The notes under the pieces: model-generated
Databases searched by the model: none
What the model saw: the letters and a program-made list of their open reading frames with translations, nothing else
What the model was told of the DNA's origin: nothing
Translations under genes and position numbers: made by a program
NCBI GenBank assembly: GCA_935421135.1
Contig: OW285195.1
Span: 6,052,701-6,116,700 of the forward strand
DNA: 64,000 nt
Direction of reading: 5' to 3'
Source of the DNA: Bugulina stolonifera
Lineage: Eukaryota; Bryozoa; Gymnolaemata; Cheilostomatida; Bugulidae
Shown: in pieces, positions 35,597 through 45,897 of the stretch
Layout of the letters: every line of letters starts with the position of its first letter
Numbering within the stretch: position 1 is the first letter of the stretch

Positions 35597-38500
35597 ATGG
35601 ATCCATATAAGGTGAGGATTTCCTTCAATGTTTTTACTAAAATCACTTTCTGAAAGCCTCTATTATCCAAATTATGTAACTGTTCTTTTGTGTCTTAACA
35701 GTGTGACTTGACAGTGTGACTTGACAGTGTGACTTGACAGTGTGACTTGACAGTGTGACTTGACAGTGTGACTTGACAGTGTGACTTGACAGTGTGAGTT
35801 GCTGATAACTTCTGACCTCTGGAATTTGGACTTGTGGTAAATGTTAGTATTTTCTGGTACTACAAGTAAACTAACTGTGTGTTCGCAATGTACATGTAGG
35901 CCTACATGTACATAGATATACACTTATTTACACTTGTACTGACACTTGTACCTTGACTTACCTTACATGTGCATGTACATTGTATTAATAGGTTTGTATA
36001 TAGCCTATAACTTTGCTATTATCCAGTATCAAAGTGGGTTTGGGAATGAGTTTGCATCAGAAGACCCGAGGTGTCCTGGTTCTCTACCGGTTGGTCAGGT
36101 GAGTCCATACTCTACTCTACCAGTTGGTCAGGTGAGTCCATACTCTACTGTACCAGTTGGTCAGTTGAGTCTATACTCTTCTTTACCAGTTGGTCAGGTG
36201 AGTCCATACTCTACTGTACCAGTTGGTCAGTTGAGTCCATACTCTACTCTACCAGTTGGTCAGGTGAGTCCATACTCTTCTCTACCAGTTGGTCAGGTGA
36301 GTCCATACTCTACTCTACCAGTTGGTCAGGTGAGTCCATACTCTACTCTACCAGTTGGTCAGGTGAGTCTATGCTCTTCTTTACCAGTTGGTCAGGTGAG
36401 TCCATACTCTACTCTACCAGTTGGTCAGGTGAGTCCATACTCTTCCCTACCAGTTGGTCAGGTGAGTCCATACTCTACTCCACCAGTTGGTCAGGTGAGT
36501 CTATGCTCTTCTTTACCAGTTGGTCAGGTGAGTCCATACTTTTCTCTACCTTTGATCTGCCATAGGTGACCATCCCTCGTGTAGCTACTATTATAGCATA
36601 CATTGTGTTACACAGCACGTACACAGTTTATTTCATTGTGGTCATGTTTATATTCTATCAATTCACACTTTACTTGTTATGAATAGCTTTTAATTCTACA
36701 ATGAATAAGTGAGCTAATCAGCTGTTCATAGGCACCACTAGGCTCTAATATCTAATAAATTATATTTTGATTAATGTACATCAATGGCTATAATTTTACC
36801 ACAAAGCTTGTGCTGTATGATGTACAATTACATGTATATTCTCTACTAGTACTAGCTGTATATGATGTACAAGTCATGTATATAATATTGTATTACAGAA
36901 TAGCCCACAGGTGTGCCCATATGGACTGTATGCTGAACAGCTGTCAGGTTCTGCCTTCACATGTCCCAGAGAAACAAACCAGAGAAGGTAAATATAACAT
37001 GATAATCACCCTTTACTACTTCTTACCAAGTAACCTACATGTATATTTACCTACGTACATATAGGACCTACTTCTAAACTCATCACCTATGTAGCCTACT
37101 TACTTCTGAACTCGTAACCTACATGTATATTTACCTACGTACATATAGGACCTACTTCTAAACTCATCACCTATGTAGCCTACTTACTTCTTACCAAGTA
37201 ACCTACATGTATATTTACCTACGTACATATAGGACCTACTTCTAAACTCATCACCTATGTAGCCTATTTACTTCTGAACTCGTAACCTACATGTATGTAC
37301 TTACTTCTGGCCTAATTACTTTATACTATGTATATTTACCTACGTACATATAGGACCTACTTCTAAACTCATCACCTATGTAGCCTACTTACTTCTGAAC
37401 TCGTAACCTACATGTATGTACTTACTTCTGGCCTAATTACTTTATACTATGTATATTTACCTACGTACATATAGGACCTACTTCTAAACTCATCACCTAT
37501 GTAGCCTACTTACTTCTGAACTCGTAACCTACATGTATGTATGTTGTATTCTTCTAACAGTTTATTTAATGTCTTATGTTACTGCTCAATCTCAACTCTG
37601 ACTTCACCATATAGCAGAAGTGTTTTTATACCAAAAAATATATCTAATAGCTTACAGCTATAGCTATTCTAGCCACAAGCTAGCTTTGCACATAATATGA
37701 CAGGAAGCGATGACTCCAACAAAACCCAACAGTAATTATTGTCATATTATAATGTCTCAACAATGTACTTACTTCTGGCCTAGTAACCTATGTACTTACT
37801 TCTGGCCTAGTAACCTATGTACTTACTTCTGGCCTAATTACTTTATACTATGTATATTTACCTACGTAGATGTACTTCTAAACTCGTCACCTATGTAGCC
37901 TACTTACTTCTGAACTCGTAACCTATGTACTTACTTCTGGCCTAGTAACCTATGTACTTACTTCTGGCCTAATTACTTTATACTTACGTAGTTACTTGTG
38001 TGCTTATTTAGCTACTTTCTTGTTCTCTCGGCTTGCTAGTTTGAGATGCATATGGGTACAGGGATGCATATGTATACGTACTGGGGTGTAGGTGTAGGTC
38101 TATCTAATTTAAACAAAGATACTTGTGAGTTTAAATTAATTTATGGCAAGTGGTGGGATGATATGTCTATTAGTTATTAGCTACAGTTATTTTTTCTTGA
38201 TCAGCAACTATTATGATAGGCCACTACTATTTTTGAATATGTAATGGGCAGCCTCCCTGGTGGTGGCTGATTTTAAGTCTAATGTTCAGGCGTTATATGT
38301 TAAGAGGCAGCATCTAATTCATACCCACTGCCCTCACAGAACACTAAAACATGTCTTATTGCTAGGACCAAAGACAATATCTGTTGTGTTTCCATGGGAC
38401 TATCTATTCCTCTATATGTGGTGTGTTTCCATGGTGCTGTCTATTCCTCTGTATGTGGTGTGTTTCCATGGGACTATCTATTCCTCTATATGTGGTGTGT

Positions 38501-41500
38501 TTCCATGATGCTATCTATTCCTCTATGTGTGGCATGTTTCCATGCTTTATATAATGTGTATATTTGCATTTTTAGTTGGCTGTATAGAATTCTTCCATCA
38601 GTTAAACACAGAGACTTCACTAAGTACACCAGTACCAAATACTTTGGTAACAAGTGGGATGATGAACCCAGACCTAACCAGGTGAGTCTATCGTAAGTAT
38701 GATAAGGGTCCAGGTGGTTACAGGTGGACACAGGTAGATACTGGTGGATACTGGTGGTTACAGGTAGATACAGGTGAATAGAGGTAGATGCAAGTGGTTA
38801 CAGGTGGTTACAGGGGTACACGTGTATACTGGGGTACAGGTTTTTACAGGTGGTTACAGGTGGATACAGGTGGTTGCATGTGTACACTGGATACAGGTGG
38901 TTGTATGTGTTCACTGGATACAGGTGGTTACATTTGAAAATGATATATAAGTATTCCATACCCTTACAGATGAGATGGAAACCGTTTGACGTTGAGGAAG
39001 GAGATTTTGTGGATGGATTGCGTACAGTAGCTGGAGCTGGTGATCCTACCATGAGGTCAGGGTTAGCCGTGCACGTCTATAGCTGTACTAAATCTATGGT
39101 AGACAGGGCCTTCTATAACTCGGATGGTGATTTCCTCATAGGTACGGTACAGATAGAACACATCGGTCTATGAGAGTTATCTTACTGTATTGTAATCAAT
39201 ATAAAGTCTGCAAATGAGACTATTATGACAGTATGTGTATTTAGTTACATGTTAGTCAGTCTGACAGTTCAATAAACAGGTGGGTGTCATTCATATGGGA
39301 TGTTACACCAACTTGGAGTTGTTCCCCTTGTGTCTAGGCTGTGCGTTGACCTCCAGTGTAAGATAACTCATTGTCTTTGTCTATGTTACAGTGCCCCAGC
39401 AGGGCTGTCTGACAATAACCACAGAGTTTGGGTTGATGTTTGTCAAGCCTAACGAGATCTGTGTGATACAGGTGAGTGAGTGTACCACATTATATAGTGC
39501 GCCGTATATAGTGTACCACAGATCATAGTGTACCTCACATAGTGCACTGTATAATATAGTGTACCAGATTTCAATGTAGTGGACATGCAGTAGTGGACAA
39601 CAAAAGCTATAATATTATGCTCACCCCTATGGTGTCATATACCATCATAATAGTTGTTATTGTACACTGTCATTCCTCTCCTTTTCATCACTATGAAATG
39701 CTGTTGTTTACATTCCAGTATGTGCGGATATATTACTCATATATATTACAATGTCACGTGTTTGTAGGCCTAGCCTACATTCTATTAACACCTGCTGTAT
39801 ATAAATTATAGCTAATAGCTACTTCCTGTTTAGTAGTGTTTCTATACTCATAGCATGTGCTCCTTATCTTGTAGCAAGGAATGAGGTTCAGTGTAGGTGT
39901 GGAAGAGAGGTGCCGAGGCTACATACTGGAAGTGTTTGAGGGCCACTTCAAGCTCCCCAACCTTGGACCTATTGGTAGGTGTAGCACTCAGTCCATGCTA
40001 CAATGTTGTGAATCACTGATATCTTGGCACCACACTGTTACATTGTGATGTTATGTAATGGCACGCCACCAGTTTTCGAAAATTCTGAATTGTCTTGCCT
40101 TTAGTTTAGACTAAGCGATTTCAAACACCATCTAAAAATCACAATTTTCCAGTAAAAATTTGACTGTGTCTTGTCTTCATATGGGACTAAATCATGAAAT
40201 GACCAACGACCATACCAATACCCAAGAGTTTTGGTATGGCCTTCGGACTTATTTAGTCCATGTTGAAGGGAAGACAATTCCAAGTTGGTGACACCCGGAG
40301 CGGGTAGTTTTGGTAAAGTCGTTGATATTTCTTGTCAGTACTTTGAAATCTGTAAATCTATAGGGCACTGATTTTACAAGATTACCCTGTCTGTTTTCTA
40401 ATGATATTATTTATGTCATGGCCGTAACTATCTAGGCGGCTCAGGCGGCCCTAGCCGCCTGAACTTTTTGTTAAAAGAAGAAAAAATTAAGCTAATATTG
40501 GAAGGCATAGTTACCGTGCCCCACATGATATAAACGTACTCTAATGAAAATGATGCTACTATGTGTATCATTATATTGATGGCTAATTTTCGCAGCAAGC
40601 CACTGCTGATTTAATAGCGTAATTGGTAGAGTGCTTGGTCTTCATGCATGGGGACACGAGTTCGAATCCCAATGAGGGACAATTTTTTTCATTTTAGTAA
40701 TTCACTCAATTTGTTAGCTATACAATGACAATACTAATGTCATCTGTAAGATAGGATCACTGCATGTGTAATTCTGTATTCAACAATAGGAAATGCCTTA
40801 AGATTGCATGCACAGTGTAGCTACCCACCTCATTTGTTCCACTTCGAACACTGTTCTTCAACTAAATTTGCACTATTTCCCCTCTTATTAATGTGTGCAC
40901 ATTTTTAGGCCTAAGTCATGTAATGATGTAAAGGAACTACAATGGTACGTCATGGCCAAGCCAAACAGAGAAGCACTATTTTGCAGTATACTAATTTGAA
41001 GTTTACTATTTGCAGATTACTATGCAACATTTTGTACTTTTGTACCATCACTAAATATGCATCAAATAGGCATCAAAATGGCTGTTTTTGTGTGAATTTT
41101 CAAAACTTTCTTGTGAGAGGTGCCCCACCCTCCTTCTGCCCCCATCCCGCACAGACCCTCCCCACCCTCCTTCTGCCCCATCCTGCACATACCCTCCCCA
41201 CACCGCTACTGTTAGCCTATCCAATTTTGGCCGCCTCAACTTTTTCAGGAAAGTTACCCCCCTGTATGTTGTAGGAGCTAATGGTTTAGCCAACCCCAGA
41301 GATTTCCTGACTCCTGTTGCTTGTTATGAGGACAGAGAGTGTAGTTTTACCATCATGTCTAAATATCAAGGGTCTTTGTTCTCAGCTGCACAGGTGGGTC
41401 TCGCTCTTACTAATAGGTCACCTATATATTGTTCCTTCTGCATTAATAAGGTCATATTTATAAAGAAGTTTTATTGTTGTCTTCCAATGTACATGTTATG

Positions 41501-44500
41501 ATGAATGGTATAGTGGCACTTGGAACTTGGCCTGGAACCTGTTTAACCTGGACTTGAACTTGGTGTCCAGGTTTGCCAAATAATTCCTAGCTTGAGATTG
41601 CTTGTATTACTCTTGTATTATACTGTATACATAGATATTTTATGGAGCACAGTCTAGGAAGAAATACTGGTTTATTACAAAGTTGGAATCAAACAACAGA
41701 CTATATCATTGCTTTGGTAATACTGCTTGTGGTACTAGAAATACAGAGGTGGTGGTTTAGGTTAGCAGCACTAATAGATGAATATGTTTACTCTCAATAC
41801 TATATAATTATGGACAGTGGTCAGTAGTCAATGGACAGTGATCAGTAGTCTATGTACAGTGGTCAGTTGTCTATGTATAGTGGTCAGTAGTCTATGTTCG
41901 GTGGTCAGTAGTCTATGTACAGTGGTCAGTAGTCTATGTACAGCGGTCAGTAGTCTATGTAAAGTAGTCAGTAGTCTATGTACAGTGGTCAATAGTCTAT
42001 GTAAAGTAGTCAGTAGTCAATGGACAGTAGTCTAGTACCCTTTGCTTATAGAACTGATGCTGGTGTCCGTTATTACACCTAGGCCTATGTTATATTTGCA
42101 GGATCACTCTCCATTTGACGTGGTAGCATGGCAGGGTAACTATGCACCTTACAAGTATGACCTTGAGAAGTTCATGGTCATCAATGCTGTGGCTTTTGAT
42201 CACGCGGTAAGTACAAGATTTGTAATGTTAGTTGCTCTGCACTATCCTTTATACTCTAATATTCAATGTGAGAGGACAACTTCCAGTTAGTATTTCTAAT
42301 GATGAGTCATGTGAGTCATATGAGTCATACGATTTCTAATGATGAGTCATGTGAGTACACCATTGTTTATATTTATATAATCCTCTAGTTATTGCAATGT
42401 TTTTGTGTACTTCCCATGTAACTAAATGTCGTATTGGTTGTCCATTTAAGATATTATTTTGTTCTTCAGGGTTTTGGTCATATACAATTAGGACAATAAT
42501 TCGCATAGACAATAATTATTCATGTACATGTAGATTTACTGCAGTTATTGCTTTCAGTGCATTACTGTAAAATAATCATCATATACATGTAATACTCACA
42601 TGTACAAGTGTATCTACACACACAGGACCCGTCTATATTCACTGTGCTCACCTGCCAGACAACTAAACCAGGGGTGGCAGCTGCTGACTTTGTTATATTT
42701 CCTCCAAGATGGTCAGTTCAAGAGCATACATTCAGACCTCCCTACTACCACAGTGAGTGTCTACTAGTAGTAGTATGTACTATCTAGGCCAACTATCTAC
42801 TGTATATCAACTAGCTAATTAGGTCAACTATCTAGACCAACTAACTAGATCAACTGTCATTTGATTGTGACGCAACGCTAATTATTTGTCAGCGACTTAC
42901 CAACAACTATTATAAATTCAAATAATTTTATATGGTCTTTGAAACTACCATTTAGTCCAAACTGGAGGCAAGGCGACACCTAATTACAGGTGGTCGCAGT
43001 TATTATTGAGTAAACAGTCTTGGTAAAGTCATTGTAACTAGTCAACTAAACCAACTACATGTAACTAAGTATATTAGCTAGGTCAACTAAGTGAGTATGT
43101 TAGCTAGGTCAACTAAGTATATTAACTAGGTCAACTAACTGAGTATATTAACTAGGTCAACTAACTGAGTATATTAGCTAGGTCAACTAACTGAGTATAT
43201 TAGCTAGGTCAACTAACTGAGTATATTAGCTAGGTCAACTAAGTGAGTATATTAGCTAGGTCAACTAACTGAGTATATTAGCTAGGTCAACTAACTGAGT
43301 ATATTAGCTAGGTCAACTAACTGAGTATATTAGCTAGGTCAACTAAGTGAGTATGTTAGCTAGGTCAACTAAGTATATTAACTAGGTCAACTAACTGAGT
43401 ATATTAGCTAGGTCAACTAACTGAGTATATTAGCTAGGTCAACTAACTGAGTATATTAGCTAGGTCAACTGAGTGAGTATATTAGCTAGGTCAACTAACT
43501 GAGTATATTAGCTAGGTCAACTAACTGAGTATATTAGCTAGGTAAACTAACTGAGTATATTAGCTAGGTCAACTAACTGAGTATATTAGCTAGGTCAACT
43601 AACTGAGTATATTAGCTAGGTCAACTAACTGAGTATATTAGCTAGGTCAACTAAGTGAGTATATTAACTAGGTCAACTAACTGAGTATATTAGCTAGGTC
43701 AACTAACTGAGTATATTAACTAGGTCAACTAACTGAGTATATTAACTAGGTCAACTAACTGAGTATATTAGCTAGGTCAACTAACTGAGTATATTAACTA
43801 GGTCAACTAACTGAGTATATTAGCTAGGCCAACTAATTGAGTATATTAGCTAGGTCAACTAACCGAGTATATTAGCTAGGTCAACTAACTGAGTATATTA
43901 GCTAGGTCAACTAACTGAGTATATTAGCTAGGTCAACTAACTGAGTATATTAGCTAGGTCAACTAACTGGGTTTGGTTTGAACCTGATGCTATCTACATA
44001 TGTTGTTACCTACCAGGAAACTGCATGAGTGAGTTCATGGGCCTGATCAAAGGTAACTATGAGGCTAAAGAGGAGGGATTTGCACCAGGAGGCGCCACCC
44101 TTCACAGTATGATGACGCCGCATGGCCCTGATGCTGCCTGCTTTGATAAGAACTCCACAATGGAGCTGAAGCCAGAGAAGATAGCTGTTGGTACAATGGT
44201 GAGTATGCTCTCTCTAGGAGTTATCTTATATCTGTTATCTTTATTTAAATGAGTAGACAATTCCTATTCATGAAGTCTAATAATAAAATTTAATTATCTA
44301 ATGTACATGTATATAAAATATACCATGTACAAATAAAATGTGTATTTTTATAATAATCACCCTTGTTACTTACTTTTAAACCACATATTTGATATAATTA
44401 TTTGTTACTTTTATTAGCAATGTGGCAAGCAGATATTCCAGCATCAAACTTATATACATGTATATTGATATGATAATTATAGTAGATTATTGAATTGGGG

Positions 44501-44680
44501 TGTTTGATGCTATTACACAATGTATCGGTGTGATTGTAGGCGTTTATGTTTGAGTCATGTTACTCAATGAATGTGACCAAGTGGGGTAATACTGTGTGTG
44601 ACAAAGTACAGCCAGGCTATATCAACTGCTGGGGAAAGATACAGAAGAAGTTCACAGGACCAGCTGAGGCCAGCAAGTAA
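35597..44680 (+). CDS. HGD: Homogentisate 1,2-dioxygenase (12 exons, 435 aa)
   Basis: Exons: 35597-35611, 36027-36098, 36899-36987, 38576-38681, 38970-39141, 39392-39471, 39875-39974, 41275-41393, 42102-42206, 42626-42752, 44017-44198 and 44540-44680. All junctions are GT-AG and the phases close. The 435-residue product compares with 445 in humans. Exon 1 encodes only MDPYK; the small first exon matches vertebrate HGD as I remember it. The enzyme opens the ring of homogentisate to maleylacetoacetate in tyrosine and phenylalanine breakdown, in the cytosol, using Fe(II) and oxygen. The iron ligands are visible: His in RPPYYHRN, Glu in CMSEFMGL and His in MTPHGPDA (human His335, Glu341, His371). 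The active-site His of AFDHA (human His292) is kept. Family blocks include [42 protein letters not shown] and NPRDFL. Human AWHGN is AWQGN here. Exon 2 ends in a tandem array that repeats its own donor site, so longer isoforms are possible. Confidence 0.96.
35699..35797. repeat. 15-bp tandem repeat in HGD intron 1
   Basis: About seven copies of CAGTGTGACTTGA in near-perfect tandem, about 90 bp after the exon 1 donor. The near identity indicates recent expansion or active homogenisation. Confidence 0.9.
36078..36545 (+). repeat. 33-bp minisatellite repeating the HGD exon 2 donor, 14 copies
   Basis: Each unit contains the exon 2 tail plus donor, CCAGTTGGTCAG|GTGAGT. Donor positions fall every 33 bp from 36099 to 36528. 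Twelve keep CAG|GTGAGT; those at 36165 and 36231 read CAG|TTGAGT and are dead by consensus. The array stays open in the HGD frame, each unit reading [11 protein letters not shown] with minor variants. Splicing from the nth donor would insert 11(n-1) residues between SLPVGQ and NSPQVCPY without a frameshift. The array evidently arose by duplication across the exon-intron boundary. Confidence 0.95.
37020..37985. repeat. Long-unit tandem repeats in HGD intron 3
   Basis: About five imperfect units up to 37545 combine ACCTACGTACATATAGGACC, TTCTAAACTCATCACC and TATGTAGCCTACTTACTTCT. A shorter series built on GTACTTACTTCTGGCCTA runs at 37760-37985. Units vary by internal deletions of a shared module. 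There is no coding potential; intron 3 spans 36988-38575. Confidence 0.85.
38385..38545. repeat. 36-bp tandem repeat near the end of HGD intron 3
   Basis: About four copies of a unit containing GTTTCCATGGGACTATCTAT and CCTCTATATGTGGTGT, ending about 30 bp before the exon 4 acceptor (38576). Frames through it look open only because of the repeat. Confidence 0.85.
38700..38937. repeat. Tandem repeat of GGTGGTTACAG / GGTGGATACAG filling HGD intron 4
   Basis: The 288-bp intron (38682-38969) is almost entirely short, imperfect units of 11-12 bp containing ACAGGTGG or ACAGGTAG. These words resemble both a 3' splice end (ACAG) and a weak donor (AG|GTGG). Confidence 0.85.
40415..41262. mobile_element. 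DNA-transposon remnant in HGD intron 7
   Basis: The left edge reads GGCCGTAACTATCTAGGCGG then CTAGCCGCCTGAACTTTTT; near the right edge GGCCGCCTCAACTTTTTCAGG occurs, followed by TTACCCCCCTG. A CGTAACTA start with G-rich and matching C-rich/CAACTTTTT blocks is typical of degenerate non-autonomous DNA transposons in marine invertebrates, from memory. A tRNA-like repeat (40604-40853) and a C-rich duplication (41120-41205) lie inside. The right edge abuts the acceptor of exon 8 (41275). Confidence 0.4.
40604..40853 (+). repeat. tRNA-derived SINE-like repeat in HGD intron 7
   Basis: TAGCGTAATTGGTAGAGTGC fits tRNA box A and GAGTTCGAATCCC fits box B. The following body (TTTTTTTCATTTTAGTAATT, TTAGCTATACAAT, CCACTTCGAACACTG) is shared with 34751-35038, with indels. 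The acceptor stem is not paired, so it is not a functional tRNA. Confidence 0.65.
41812..42030. repeat. About 21-bp tandem repeat in HGD intron 8
   Basis: Ten or so imperfect copies of GTACAGTGGTCAGTAGTCTAT, ending about 70 bp before the acceptor of exon 9 (42102). The open frame across it is repetitive and not coding. Confidence 0.9.
43059..43970. repeat. 26-bp minisatellite, about 35 copies, in HGD intron 10
   Basis: Head-to-tail copies built on GAGTATATTAGCTAGGTCAA followed by CTAACT, with a GCTAG/ACTAG variant and CTAACT/CTAAGT variants interspersed. It fills most of intron 10 (42753-44016) and stops about 45 bp before exon 11. Most units carry CTAAC, a good branch-point match. Variant interspersion suggests multi-unit duplications. 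Confidence 0.95.
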
Positions 44681-44739
44681 ATACACTTAATATGCAACTA
44701 AATTTTCTACATCTATTAATAGACAGTACGGTGTGATGT

Positions 44740-44910
44740 CATAATATTATATAGTATATTGATATGTCATGGTGTATAGTATATTGTGATGTCATGATGT
44801 ATTTAGTACATTGTGATTTCATGATGTACAGTAGATTGTGACATCATGATGTTTGCTGTATATTGTGATGTCATAATGTATACTGTGCATTGTGATGTCA
44901 TGATATGCAG
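44740..44910. repeat. Tandem repeat with TGATGTCATGATG downstream of HGD
   Basis: About five imperfect copies of a unit near 33 bp containing ATTGTGATGTCATGATGTAT. The TGATGTCA core resembles a CRE/ATF site, but repetition alone may explain it. It lies about 60-230 bp after the HGD stop codon. Confidence 0.75.
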
Positions 44911-45897
44911 TAGATAGGTATGATAATTGTAACCTCGCCCCAATTATTAGACTAGCAGACTAAACAGGTGCTTGGCACACTTATGAATGTGTTTGTGGGT
45001 GGAGATACCCACTCCATCCCTCGAGTAAAACACAAGATCTGATTGGGTTATTTTGAATCTCTACAATGATGTCATTTATAATTTATCCAGTAGGCGTTGC
45101 TTCTACGTTGGCGTTGGCGTAGGCGTTGCTTCTACAGTTTTCAAGTAGTTTAAGCTGATGGTATAAGTTTTTCATGACGCATATCACTGGTGTAAGCTTT
45201 ATATTATTATTTGGTATCCATCTTAGGACAGGTATATTCATTACTTGGATACGGTATAGTAGTTTGTTTGTTTTTATTTAATCCTCAGGTGTACATGTAT
45301 CTCTATATTTTGATGTTTTCAAATTTTTATTAGGGCAGCTAAAGACTTATATAAATTGGTTATTATATTGGTGTTGATAAAAATATACTCATAATAATAT
45401 TAAAAATACAATTCTACTATCTACTGGCTCTTCCTGTTTGTACATGGAATCTAGGTCAAGGTCATTAAAGGTTAATCTCGAGCTGAACTGTTGTTGTTGG
45501 TTTATGATCAACTGTAATATCTGTCTCCAATATCTTGAAGCATCTCGGCTAGCTTGTCATAAGACTTGTTTTTATCGATGTTATCTGTGCCTTCGATGTA
45601 TACAGGTTGGAATACTCCTACAACGTTGATTGAATAACTTGTTATGGTGTCAATCATTATCTGTGTCAAACTGTTTTTTCCAACAGTAGTAAAATCGGAG
45701 TTGTTTCGCCTTTAATTGAAAGTGTACAACACTATTAATAGGCCAACATCGAACATCCAATAGCAAAAAAGACTAACTATACTATAGTGTAAGATTGAGA
45801 GTCTTTGATACTATTGACTGCTCTATATCGTTGCACACTTTAAATATGTGACTGGCCTATCAGGAGCATGGAGAGAGATATACTGTAATGTGATTGG

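Noticed and set aside
36071..36565. Second open frame of 164 codons through the HGD donor array
   Set aside because: The 33-bp repeat keeps more than one frame open. Only the frame continuing from YQSGFGNEF is HGD.
37710..38508. Repetitive Cys/Trp- and Pro/Val-rich open frames in HGD intron 3
   Set aside because: Translations of tandem repeats with no family similarity, between HGD exons that join perfectly without them.
41051..41293. Open frames on both strands through a C-rich duplicated segment in HGD intron 7
   Set aside because: The C-rich duplication (CCCACCCTCCTTCTGCCCC) keeps frames open; on the plus strand only the part from 41275 is coding (exon 8).
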